DNA of 64,000 nucleotides, taken from NCBI GenBank assembly GCA_934182465.1, contig CAKPRG010000007.1, forward strand, positions 6,029 to 70,028, given 5' to 3'. Made by a program: the position numbers and the translations under genes. This document shows, piece by piece, positions 34,445 to 42,567 of the stretch. Under the pieces are notes generated by a model. That model was given only the letters and a program-made list of their open reading frames with translations, searched no databases and was not told the DNA's origin. The DNA is from an uncultured Clostridia bacterium. GTDB lineage: Bacteria > Bacillota > Clostridia > TANB77 > CAG-508. Position 1 is the stretch's first letter, and the number at the start of each line of letters is the position of its first letter.

Positions 34445-35104
34445 ATGGTTACTTTTGATGATGTTGTAAACAACATAGAAGTGAAAGAACTTATAAAAAA
34501 TGCACAAAAGCAATTAGATGTTTTAGGTTATACAGAGCATTCTGCAAGACATGTAGGACTAGTTGCTGAAAGAGCAGCATATGTTTTAAGAACACTTGGA
34601 TATGATGAACATAGAATTGAACTTGCAAGAATTGCAGGTTATATGCATGATATTGGCAATTCTATAAATAGAGTAGATCATGCTCATACAGGTGCGATAA
34701 TGGCATATCAAATTTTAAAAGATATGGAAATGGACGTTTCTGATAGAACTGAAATTATGATGGCTATAGGAAATCATGATGAAGTAACAGGTACGGCGGT
34801 AAGTGATATATCTGCAGCTCTTATATTAGCTGATAAATCTGATGCACATAGAAGTAGAGTATCAAAAAAAGATAGAATTTTATTTGATAAACATGATGAA
34901 GTAAATTATGCAGTTACAAGTTCTGATTTAATAATAGATAAAGAGCAAAGAAAAGCAATATTGAATTTAACAATAGATACAAAAATTTGCCCTGTAATAG
35001 ACTATTTTGAAATATTTATGGATAGAACAAAAATGAGTAAAAGAGCAGCAAAATATTTAGGATTATGGTTTGAATTAGTCATAAACAATACAAACTTATT
35101 ATAG
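34445..35104 (+). CDS. HD-domain phosphohydrolase
   Basis: 219 residues. The HD-domain metal ligands are visible: H in YTEHSARHV, HD in AGYMHDIGN, H in NRVDHAHTG and the late GNHDEVTG/DKSDAH. Such proteins hydrolyse nucleotides or cyclic nucleotides; the substrate is unknown. AGGAGG lies seven bases before the ATG. It is immediately followed by secD (12 bp gap), an arrangement common in Clostridia. Confidence 0.88.
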   Translation: MVTFDDVVNNIEVKELIKNAQKQLDVLGYTEHSARHVGLVAERAAYVLRTLGYDEHRIELARIAGYMHDIGNSINRVDHAHTGAIMAYQILKDMEMDVSDRTEIMMAIGNHDEVTGTAVSDISAALILADKSDAHRSRVSKKDRILFDKHDEVNYAVTSSDLIIDKEQRKAILNLTIDTKICPVIDYFEIFMDRTKMSKRAAKYLGLWFELVINNTNLL

Positions 35105-35116
35105 GAGGAAAATACA

Positions 35117-36559
35117 GTGGAAAAAAACTTAAGAAAATTTAGAACAATAGCAATAGTATTAGTTGTAGTATTAATATCATTAATTGCTTTTGTAGGAATT
35201 TTTGGAAAATCTTTAAATCAATTTAAAAATTTAATACCATCTTATACATATGGTATGGATTTAGAAGGTTCTAGAGAATTAAAATTTGTTGTAGATACAA
35301 CAGAAGAAGAAAAAAATGTATATGTAGATGATAATGGAAATGTTCTTGGTGTAGTAAAAGAAGATGAAGAAAATAAAGGAACTTCTTTGTCAACAAATGA
35401 AAACAGTAAAGATAATCAAAATGTTCAAGAAACAGATACTGACACTTCAAAACCAAATTACGCAACAGAAACAAGAACAATAAAGAAAAATGAAGATCAA
35501 GATTTAACTAAAGATAATTTTGAAAAAACAAAAAAAATTATTCAAACAAGATTTAATAAACAAGGAATTTCAGAATATAACATTCGTTTAGATTCTGTTA
35601 CTGGAGAACTTGTTATTGATGTTCCAGATAATGAAAAAGTAAATGTAATTTATCAATTAGTTCAAACTAAAGGAACTGTTCAAATTATAGACCATCAAAC
35701 AGGAATTGTTTTAATAGATGGAAGTCATATTAAAAAAGTAGAATCAGTATATTCTTCAAATTCAACAGAGGGATACAAAACATTTTTACAAGTGACTTTT
35801 GATAAAGAAGGTACTGAAAAATTAAAAGAAATTAGTAATCAATATGTAGAAGTAACTGATGAAGAAGGAAACTCTACAAAGACTTATGTAGAAGTTACTT
35901 TAGATGGAGAAGCTTTATTAACAACATATTTTGGAGAAGAATTATCAGAAGGTATAATTCAAATTCCTATGGGAGAAGCAACAAAAGATACAACAGAATT
36001 CAAATCAGTATATGAAACTACTCAATATTTAGCTACAATTATGGATAAGGGACAAACTCCTGTTGTATATTCTTTAAGTTCAGATAATTTTATAAAATCA
36101 GAAATTACTGATACACAAAAACTTGTAGCAAAAATTGTTGCAGTAGTTGTACTAGCAATTATATCTGTAGTTTTAATAGTAAAATACAGAGTAAATGGTC
36201 TATTAGCAAGTATATCAAATATAGGATTTATTGCTTTAATAATTTTAATATTAAGATATACAAAAGTTTCAATAACATTAAACTCTGTAATAGCTTTTGT
36301 AACAATGATAATTTTAAATATGGTATTCTTAGTTAATTTATTAAAAAGATTATCAAAACAATCAATTTCAAAAGCATATAATGAAACAATGAAAAATTAT
36401 TATTTATCTATAATTCCATTTGGAGTTGTGGCTGTTATATTTACATTTATGTCAAATATAACAATTGGTAGTATAGGAATGATTATATTCTGGTGCTTAT
36501 TTATACAAGTTATTTATAATTTTATTATTACAAAAACAATGTATATTGGCAAAAAATAA
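35117..36559 (+). CDS. secD: Protein translocase subunit SecD, diverged
   Basis: Accessory subunit that in other bacteria helps pull exported proteins across the membrane using the proton gradient. 480 residues, GTG start with AGGAGG. One N-terminal helix, GMDLEGSRELKF (the GLDLxGG site, altered), a large extracytoplasmic domain interrupted by an Asp/Asn/Thr-rich insert (about 95-120), and five C-terminal helices (about 340-478). By eye, the GMAVDANV motif of the fourth helix, with its functionally important Asp, reads TMIILNMVFLVNLL, so the acidic residue is lost. It may keep only a scaffold role. Confidence 0.85.
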   Translation: MEKNLRKFRTIAIVLVVVLISLIAFVGIFGKSLNQFKNLIPSYTYGMDLEGSRELKFVVDTTEEEKNVYVDDNGNVLGVVKEDEENKGTSLSTNENSKDNQNVQETDTDTSKPNYATETRTIKKNEDQDLTKDNFEKTKKIIQTRFNKQGISEYNIRLDSVTGELVIDVPDNEKVNVIYQLVQTKGTVQIIDHQTGIVLIDGSHIKKVESVYSSNSTEGYKTFLQVTFDKEGTEKLKEISNQYVEVTDEEGNSTKTYVEVTLDGEALLTTYFGEELSEGIIQIPMGEATKDTTEFKSVYETTQYLATIMDKGQTPVVYSLSSDNFIKSEITDTQKLVAKIVAVVVLAIISVVLIVKYRVNGLLASISNIGFIALIILILRYTKVSITLNSVIAFVTMIILNMVFLVNLLKRLSKQSISKAYNETMKNYYLSIIPFGVVAVIFTFMSNITIGSIGMIIFWCLFIQVIYNFIITKTMYIGKK

Positions 36560-36590
36560 AACTATACTATAGAAAGGAATGGATTTTATA

Positions 36591-37271
36591 ATGAATAAAG
36601 AAATGAATAAAAAAGTTTTAATTTTAGGATTAGTACTTTTAATTATTGCAGGTATTATAGTTGTTCTTTTAAAAGGCTTTAATGTAGATTTAATGCTAGA
36701 GCAACATACAGAAATAACATATAATTTAGGAAAAGAATATGATTTAAAAGATATAAAAACAATATGTAAAGATACTTTTGGAAATAAAAAAGTTGTTATC
36801 AAAGAAGTAGAATTATTTGGAGAAGCAGTATCAATAAATGTTTCATCTATTACAGATGAAGAAAAAGAAAAATTAGTAAATAAAATGAATGAAAAATATG
36901 AACAAACAAAAACAGTTGATGATTTACAAATTTCTACAATTCCAAATGTAAGAATTAGAGATTGGGTTACACCTTATATTAAACCAGTGTGTATATCAGT
37001 TTTCATAGTTTTAGCATATATGATAATAAGATTTAGAAGATTAAATACATTAAAATTATTAGGAAATATAATTTTAAAAATAACAGTAACAGTATTAGCA
37101 ATTTTAAGTGCTATAGCAATATTAAGAATACCAGTTATGCCATCATATATAACAATTCTAACAATTATAGCAATTGCAGAATGTTGCGTATATTTATCTA
37201 AATATGAAAAGAATTTATTAGAAGAAAAAAATAAAGCTAAAAACAAAAAGAAAGCAAAAGCAACAAAATAA
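36591..37271 (+). CDS. secF: Protein translocase subunit SecF, short and diverged
   Basis: 226 residues, against roughly 300 for usual SecF. ATG 36591 is chosen because GAAAGGA lies at the right distance, whereas ATG 36579 overlaps it. One N-terminal helix, a short extracytoplasmic part (VKDLQIS-like VDDLQISTIPNVR) and three helices follow. The protein then ends in a Lys-rich tail. The position of the SINDTVVVFDR motif appears as AIAECCVYLSKY, and the last two helices of the family are missing. It pairs with the equally altered SecD. Assignment rests on gene order and residual similarity. Confidence 0.7.
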   Translation: MNKEMNKKVLILGLVLLIIAGIIVVLLKGFNVDLMLEQHTEITYNLGKEYDLKDIKTICKDTFGNKKVVIKEVELFGEAVSINVSSITDEEKEKLVNKMNEKYEQTKTVDDLQISTIPNVRIRDWVTPYIKPVCISVFIVLAYMIIRFRRLNTLKLLGNIILKITVTVLAILSAIAILRIPVMPSYITILTIIAIAECCVYLSKYEKNLLEEKNKAKNKKKAKATK

Positions 37272-37278
37272 ACAAGAG

Positions 37279-37315
37279 AGGAGTTTAGAAGGATTTACTT
37301 TTAAACTCCTTTTTA
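37279..37315 (+). terminator. Intrinsic terminator after secF
   Basis: AGGAGTTTA and TAAACTCCT with a T-run. It is followed by a second inverted repeat (TATAATAGGAA/TTCCTATTATA, about 37315-37351) belonging to the repeat-rich gap. Confidence 0.75.
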
Positions 37316-37376
37316 TATAATAGGAAAGTGCTCTGCACTTCCTATTATATAAAGGCTTACGCCCAACTTTGCACAC

Positions 37377-37471
37377 AAGTTTTTTTCAAAAACTTGGCGC
37401 GATGAACAAAGACGTGGACATTTGCATTAAATTTTGTCTTTTGCAATTATCATAATGTCCACTTTTGTTAT
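37377..37471. repeat. Intergenic repeat A, long copy
   Basis: A 95-bp element: an AAGTTTTTTT/AAAAACTT fold-back, then AACTTGG-GCG-TGAACAAAGA and a stem GTGGACATT (37414-37422)/AATGTCCAC (37454-37462) followed by TTTTGTTATA. A second copy at 61864-61950 keeps the layout with a shifted stem (GACATTTGCA/TGCAAATGTC). A 29-nt piece recurs at 22180-22208. It is repetitive, palindromic and intergenic, so REP- or MITE-like. Confidence 0.65.
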
Positions 37472-37492
37472 ATTATAAGAAAGAGGTAAAAA

Positions 37493-38227
37493 ATGTTAGA
37501 AGTTTCTAATTTAAGTAAAAGTTTTGGAAATGTTGAAGCTTTAAAAAATTTAAACTTTAAAGCAGAAGATGGAAAAATTTTTGGAATAATTGGTAGAAAT
37601 GGAGCTGGAAAATCAACTACATTTAGACTAATTTTAAAAATAATTGAACCTACAAATGGTGAAATTTTATATAATGGAGAAAAAATAAACGAAAAGATTT
37701 TAGATAAAATTGGTTATTTGCCTGAAGAAGGAAGTTTAATATCAACATATACAGTTCTAGAATTATGCGAATATTATGGTGCTTTAAAATTAGTTTCACC
37801 AGAGCAAATAAGAGAAAGACTAGTTATGTGGCTTGAGGAATTTAATATTAAAGAATTTATGAATAGAAAAATTAAAGATTTATCAAAAGGAAATAGGCAA
37901 AAAATTCAATTCATTATATCTATATTACATAATCCAGAATTGTTAATTTTAGATGAACCTTTTTCAGGATTAGATCCAATTAGTGTTGAAGAGCTAAAAA
38001 AAGCAATTTTAAAATTAAAATCAGAAGGAAAAACTATAATTTTTTCATCACATAGAATGGATCATATAGAAGCACTTTGCGAAAATATATTAATAATAGA
38101 TAAAGGAAAAACTTTACTAGAAGGAAATTTGAAAGAAATTGAAGCAAATTATGAGATAAATGGAATTAAAGGTGGTCATAATTTGAATGATATATTTATA
38201 GATAAGGTAGGAACTTCAAATGAATAA
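37493..38227 (+). CDS. ABC transporter ATP-binding protein (NatA-like)
   Basis: 244 residues. Walker A GRNGAGKST (about 36), signature LSKGNRQK (about 136), Walker B LLILDEPFSGLDP (about 155) and the His switch SSHRMDH. The C-terminus overlaps the start of the permease gene by 8 bp. Together they resemble NatAB-type exporters for Na+ or drugs. Because the permease carries a stop codon, the exporter may be inactive in this genome. RBS GAGG. Confidence 0.92.
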   Translation: MLEVSNLSKSFGNVEALKNLNFKAEDGKIFGIIGRNGAGKSTTFRLILKIIEPTNGEILYNGEKINEKILDKIGYLPEEGSLISTYTVLELCEYYGALKLVSPEQIRERLVMWLEEFNIKEFMNRKIKDLSKGNRQKIQFIISILHNPELLILDEPFSGLDPISVEELKKAILKLKSEGKTIIFSSHRMDHIEALCENILIIDKGKTLLEGNLKEIEANYEINGIKGGHNLNDIFIDKVGTSNE

Positions 38228-40442
38228 ACAAAAAATAAAAGAAATTGTTAAATTTTATATTCAAAAAAATATACAAAATAAATGGTTCATACTTGTTAAT
38301 ATCTTAATCTTTTTATCAGTTTTAATAGCAACAAATGGAAATAATATTAAATCATATTTAGAGAGCAAAAATATTAATTTATTTGATGATGAATTTAAAA
38401 TTGAAATAATAGATGAAGATAATTTAGCAACTGATCAAATTATAAAACAATTTGAAAATAGAGAAAATATAGAAATATCTAAAATTTCAGAAAATAATTA
38501 TACAAAAGAAAATATACCAAAGAATTTTGCTTTAGTAGAAATAAGTAAAAGTGAAACAGGATATATATCAGCGAAAATAACTTCAAAAGAAGGAATTGAT
38601 AATGAAATATATTCAAAAATTGTAGAGGCTGTAAAAGAAGCAAGAAATGAAATATTTGCTGAAGAATCAGGAATAACAAATGAAGAAATAAATATGCTTA
38701 GTGAATATCCACAGATAGATAGAATATTTTTAGGAGCAAATGCTGAAAATTCGGGACAAAAAGAAAGCATAAAATTAGTTAGTACAATTATAGTATATTT
38801 AGTTTCAATTTTTATTTTTTCGAAAATTGCAAATTAAATAGCACAAGAAAAAGTATCAAAATCCATAGAATATGTTTTAACATCTGTAACAGCAGAAGAA
38901 TATTTGTTGGCGAAAATTATAAGTGTTATGGCCATAGTGTTAATTCAAGTAATATATACAATCATATATTATTTAATTGGAAATATGATAGGAAATTTAA
39001 TAATCTTTAGCAAAACAGGTGAAAGTATTTCATTACTTACAGGCCAGTCTATAGCGAATATGGATAAAGATATAGTAGAGTATATAATTTTAGTATTTGT
39101 ATATGCATTTTTAAATTTGATTTTGATGTCAATTATACAGGCTGCTTTGTCATCAAAAACAACAAGTATGTCTGAAGCTGGAAATAGTGTAATGTTTTTA
39201 ATGGTAATAACAGTAGCAGCATATTTAATGACAATAGCTTTAATTACACCTTACACAAATATGACAATAGGATTATATGCATTATCTTGTATACCATTAT
39301 TGTCAAATTATTTTGTACCAGCAATAGTAATAATAGGTCAAGCGAATGCATTGCAAATAATAATCTCGTTTTTATTACTTATTATTTCAATTCCAATAAC
39401 ATTCAAAATATGTTCAAAAATATTAAAAAATGGAGTTTTAGATTATAGTAATAAAAAAGTAAAAAAACAAGAAAAAACATTAGAAGATGAACAAAAAATA
39501 TTGATGAATAAAATGAAATTTAAACAATTTTCATTTGTAATAGGAATGACAGTAATAATCTGGGTTACAGTTCAAGTAATAATGCAAGTTTTAATGACTA
39601 TGATAATAGCACCTTTAGTAAATATAAGTGAAGGAAAAATGCAACTTGTAACTTTAGCTTGTACATCAATATTAAGCTTATTAGCTTCTATAGGATTTTT
39701 AAATACTTATTCAAATGATAAATTTAGTAAGAAAGATAATATAAAAATAGATAATAAAACAAAATTTAAGCATTTGGGCATTGGATTAGTTTTAGTAATT
39801 GTATTACAAGGAATTTTGGCATATGTTTATCAGAAAATAGGATTAAATTATAATGCAATAGAAACAATAGATTTACGAGGTGATTTTAGTTTTGTTAGTA
39901 TAGTATTGTATATATGTACAATAGCGCTAATTCCAGCAGTATTTGAAGAGCTATTTTTTAGAAAAGGTTTAATAAATTATTCAGAAAAATTTGGAAAAGG
40001 ATTTGCTGTAATCTTTTCTGCAATTGTATTTGGATTAGTACACATGAATTTAGGACAATTTATTTTTGCATTTGGAATAGGAATTGTATTTGGAATTATT
40101 TATTTAAAAACAAAAGATATAAAATTAACAATGATATTGCATTTTTTAAATAATAGCTATTCTGCAATTTTATCTATATTGGTAATGAAAAATTTAGTGA
40201 ATGAGCAATTTGTGGAAGGATTTTCGAATTTACTATTTGCAGTAAGTTTAGTAATTTTAATTTTAGGATTATTAAAATATTTTAAACAAAATAAAGAAAA
40301 ATTAAAATTACCAAAAATAAAAGATCTACAAAAGAATTTGAAAGAATATAAATACATATTGTATGATTATACTTTTATTGTATCTGCTGTTTTAATAGTT
40401 GTTTGTTTTGCATTAACAGAAAAGATGTTAAGAAGTTTATAA
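38220..40442 (+). pseudogene. ABC permease fused to CPBP protease, split by in-frame TAA
   Basis: One reading frame runs from 38220 to 40442 (740 codons), broken only by TAA at 38835-38837. Before the stop (205 residues) is a NatB-like N-terminal helix and extracytoplasmic domain. After it the same frame continues IAQEKVSKSIEYVLTSV, the hallmark cytoplasmic segment of NatB permeases, then five or more helices. The C-terminal CPBP (Abi) intramembrane protease domain has FEELFFRKG, FGLVHMN and HFLNN metal motifs. TCA-to-TAA (Ser) is the simplest origin. Without a restart the product is truncated. A restart at ATG 38928 or at an upstream TTG could give a separate 500-residue protein, but no good RBS is visible. 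Confidence 0.8.
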
Positions 40443-40563
40443 AAATTTTAATATTGTATGGAAATATCTTTTACAATGTGATAAAATGTCTAATATAAAA
40501 ATAAAAGGTCTAAAATTGAAAAATTAATTCGAATTTGTACCTACAGAAAGGAAAAGGTAAATT

Positions 40564-40854
40564 ATGGGAGTTATAAAAAAATGTGCTCGTTGTGGTTGTT
40601 TATATACAACTGATGCAGAGGTATGTCAAGAATGTAAAAAGAAAGATATGGCAGATTTAAGTAAATTAAAAGGATTTATAGCAGAAGGATTTGTGGCTGG
40701 AACAACAAAACAAGATATTTTAAAAGGCACAGGAATCAGTGCTAAAAACTTAAATAGATATTTAGGTTATGAAGAATTCGCAGGAATTTATCTACAAGAA
40801 AATAATATATTAAAAGATGCAGACTTAGGTGCAAAAGGAAGCATAAAAGTTTAG
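40564..40854 (+). CDS. TIGR03826/YvyF-like zinc-ribbon protein
   Basis: 96 residues. A CARCGCLY...VCQECKK zinc ribbon (two CxxC pairs) is followed by a helix-turn-helix-like region (TTKQDILKGTGISAKNLNRYL). It resembles the small flagellar-operon protein TIGR03826/YvyF, but no flagellar genes are near. It precedes tyrS by 29 bp, so the two are probably co-transcribed. AGAAAGGA is the RBS. Function unknown; possibly regulatory. Confidence 0.7.
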   Translation: MGVIKKCARCGCLYTTDAEVCQECKKKDMADLSKLKGFIAEGFVAGTTKQDILKGTGISAKNLNRYLGYEEFAGIYLQENNILKDADLGAKGSIKV

Positions 40855-40883
40855 AATAAAAGATTACGTATGGAGGGAATTTG

Positions 40884-42095
40884 ATGTCAGACATTATAGA
40901 AGAACTAGAAAAAAGAGGCTATATAGAGCAATTTACACACGAAAAAGAAATGAAAGATACTTTTAATAAAGAAAGTGTTAGATTTTATTTAGGAATAGAT
41001 CCAACAGCAGATAGCTTGCATATCGGACACTTTATAGCTTTAATGGTTGCTTCACATTTACAAAAAGCTGGACATAAACCAATAATATTAGTTGGTGGTG
41101 GAACAGCTACAATAGGAGATCCATCTGGAAAAACAGATATGAGAAAAATGATGACAAGAGAAACTATTGATGGAAATGTTGCAGCAATAAAAAAACAAAT
41201 CGAAAGATTTATAACTTTTGAAGGTGAAAACGCAGCTATAATTGTTAATAATGCAGATTGGCTATTAAAACTAAATTATATAGATTTTATGAGAGATATA
41301 GGAACATTATTTTCTGTTAATAGAATGCTTGCAGCAGATTGTTACAAAAATAGAATGGAAACAGGTTTAACATTTTTCGAAATGGGATACATGCTTTTAC
41401 AATCTTACGATTTCTTATATTTACACGATCATTATAATTGTAAATTACAAATAGGTGGAAATGATCAATGGTCTAATATAATAGGTGGAGTTGAGCTTAT
41501 TAGAAAAGTAGGTGCAGATGACTCTTATGGAATGACTTTTAAATTATTAACAAATAAATATGGCAAAAAAATGGGAAAAACAGAAAAAGGTGCTTTATGG
41601 TTAAATCCAGAAAAAACAACTCCATATGAATTTTATCAATATTGGAGAAATATTGATGACTGTGATGTAAAAAAAGTATTAAGTTTACTTACATTTTTAC
41701 CAATGGAAAAAATTGAAGAATTATGTGCTTACCAAGATGAAAGAATTAATGAAGCAAAAAAAGTTGCAGCATTTGAAATCACAAAACTTATACATGGTGA
41801 AGAAGAAGCTAAAAAGGCAGAAGCTACAGCAGAAGCTTTATTTGGTAATGGTGGAGACATAGAAAATATGCCTAAAATCCAAGTAGAAGAAAATATGTCT
41901 ATTTTAGATGCTATAGTAAAAGCACAAATGGCAACATCTAAAGGTCAAGCTAAAACTTTAATTTCACAAGGTGGAATTACTTTAAATGATGAAAAAGTAA
42001 CTGATATTGCATATAAATTATCAGAAAAAGATTTTGAACAAGGATATGCAATTTTGAAAAAAGGTAAAAAAGTATTTTATAAATTAGAAAAATAA
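40884..42095 (+). CDS. tyrS: Tyrosyl-tRNA synthetase
   Basis: Class I synthetase charging tRNA-Tyr, 403 residues. ATG 40884 is preferred over TTG 40881 because GGAGGG (40872-40877) sits better. SLHIGH (about 48) is the HIGH motif and KKMGKTEKG (about 232) the KMSKS loop; LQSYDFLYL and GGNDQWSNI form the tyrosine pocket. The C-terminal S4-like RNA-binding domain (about 335-403) is complete. No T-box leader is visible upstream, and a terminator follows. Confidence 0.96.
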   Translation: MSDIIEELEKRGYIEQFTHEKEMKDTFNKESVRFYLGIDPTADSLHIGHFIALMVASHLQKAGHKPIILVGGGTATIGDPSGKTDMRKMMTRETIDGNVAAIKKQIERFITFEGENAAIIVNNADWLLKLNYIDFMRDIGTLFSVNRMLAADCYKNRMETGLTFFEMGYMLLQSYDFLYLHDHYNCKLQIGGNDQWSNIIGGVELIRKVGADDSYGMTFKLLTNKYGKKMGKTEKGALWLNPEKTTPYEFYQYWRNIDDCDVKKVLSLLTFLPMEKIEELCAYQDERINEAKKVAAFEITKLIHGEEEAKKAEATAEALFGNGGDIENMPKIQVEENMSILDAIVKAQMATSKGQAKTLISQGGITLNDEKVTDIAYKLSEKDFEQGYAILKKGKKVFYKLEK

Positions 42096-42122
42096 AAACA
42101 AAAACTCATATTTAGAATTATA

Positions 42123-42157
42123 AAAGTCTTTAAGTATTTTGCTTAAAGGCTTTTTTG
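42123..42157 (+). terminator. tyrS terminator, resembling the inverton repeats
   Basis: AAGTCTTTAAGT and GCTTAAAGGCTT form a stem followed by TTTTTTG. The arms and 5-base centre (CTTTAAGT, ATTTT, GCTTAAAG; 42128-42148) have the same form as the recombination-like repeats that begin 36 bp later, so it may be a relic site. Confidence 0.75.
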
Positions 42158-42169
42158 TTGAATGAATAT

Positions 42170-42208
42170 TATAAAAAAACAACCTTTAATTCTATTACTT
42201 AAAGATTG
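42170..42208 (-). terminator. Hairpin at left edge of inverton 3
   Basis: On the minus strand the stem CAATCTTTAAGT...TTAAAGGTTG (42180-42208) is followed by TTTTTTTATAAT. It should end the leftward transcript from the promoter at 42224-42252. Confidence 0.6.
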
Positions 42209-42223
42209 CTTTTCATTGACAAA

Positions 42224-42252
42224 ATTCTATCATTTACTCTAATTTAAGTCAA
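42224..42252 (-). promoter_or_regulatory. Sigma-A-like promoter inside inverton 3, facing left
   Basis: Minus strand: TTGACT (42252-42247), 17-bp spacer, TAGAAT (42229-42224). The hexamers are the same as in loci 1 and 2, with more spacer changes. It points away from LRR gene 3. Confidence 0.75.
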
Positions 42253-42300
42253 CAGCTTTGATTATAAAATTCTGTATAAATTATAAAAAAGGATTAATTA

Positions 42301-42347
42301 AAAAGACATGAAAGTATACAAAAATATACTATTCTATGTCTTTTTTT
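42301..42347. terminator. Bidirectional hairpin terminator inside inverton 3
   Basis: AAAAGACATGAAAGTATA pairs with TATACTATTCTATGTCTTTT apart from one unpaired base, with seven T residues on the plus strand and TTTTTAATT on the minus strand. Confidence 0.65.
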
Positions 42348-42374
42348 GTTTTCTTTAAGTAATAGACTTAAAGA

Positions 42375-42567
42375 AAATCCATAAAAATAGAATAAAGAAA
42401 GTTTTGAAATGGTTTTCTTTCAAAGAAAAGCAAAAGTCATTAGACAAAGTTATGAAAAAATAACTTTTAATTAGACAATTTGTTTTTTATGGATTTAAAA
42501 GGAGAAATATTAAAATTAAAAATATTTCTCCTAACTAATTATAAAAAACATAGGAGGAAAAGCACAA
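42375..42567 (+). promoter_or_regulatory. Conserved structured 5' leader of LRR gene 3
   Basis: Outer helix 42375-42387 with 42483-42496. The inner TTTTGAAA hairpin has a shortened 3' side. The AAAGTTAT/ATAACTTT hairpin is flanked by ATTAGACAA. The SD-control hairpin is 42500-42510 with 42522-42532, and AGGAGG is at 42552-42557. Almost identical to locus 1. Confidence 0.55.

Larger units (their letters stand above)
42184..42373. other. Candidate invertible promoter segment, locus 3
   Basis: Left repeat 42184-42205 (CTTTAATT, core CTATT, ACTTAAAGA). Right repeat 42352-42373 (TCTTTAAGT arm, core AATAG, ACTTAAAG). They are inverted copies with one mismatch, 169 bp core to core. The arm base next to the core (ACTT/AAGT) differs from the other loci but matches within this locus, a compensatory pattern. 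It encloses the conserved minus-facing promoter and central terminator. Confidence 0.72.

Noticed and set aside
38220..40442. Two independent normal genes (205 and 512 codons)
   Set aside because: The frame is the same on both sides of TAA and the junction falls inside a conserved NatB segment, so a broken single gene is the better explanation.
40443..40883. T-box leader for tyrS
   Set aside because: No T-box sequence (AGGGTGGNACCGCG-like) or specifier structure is visible, and tyrS is preceded closely by another gene.
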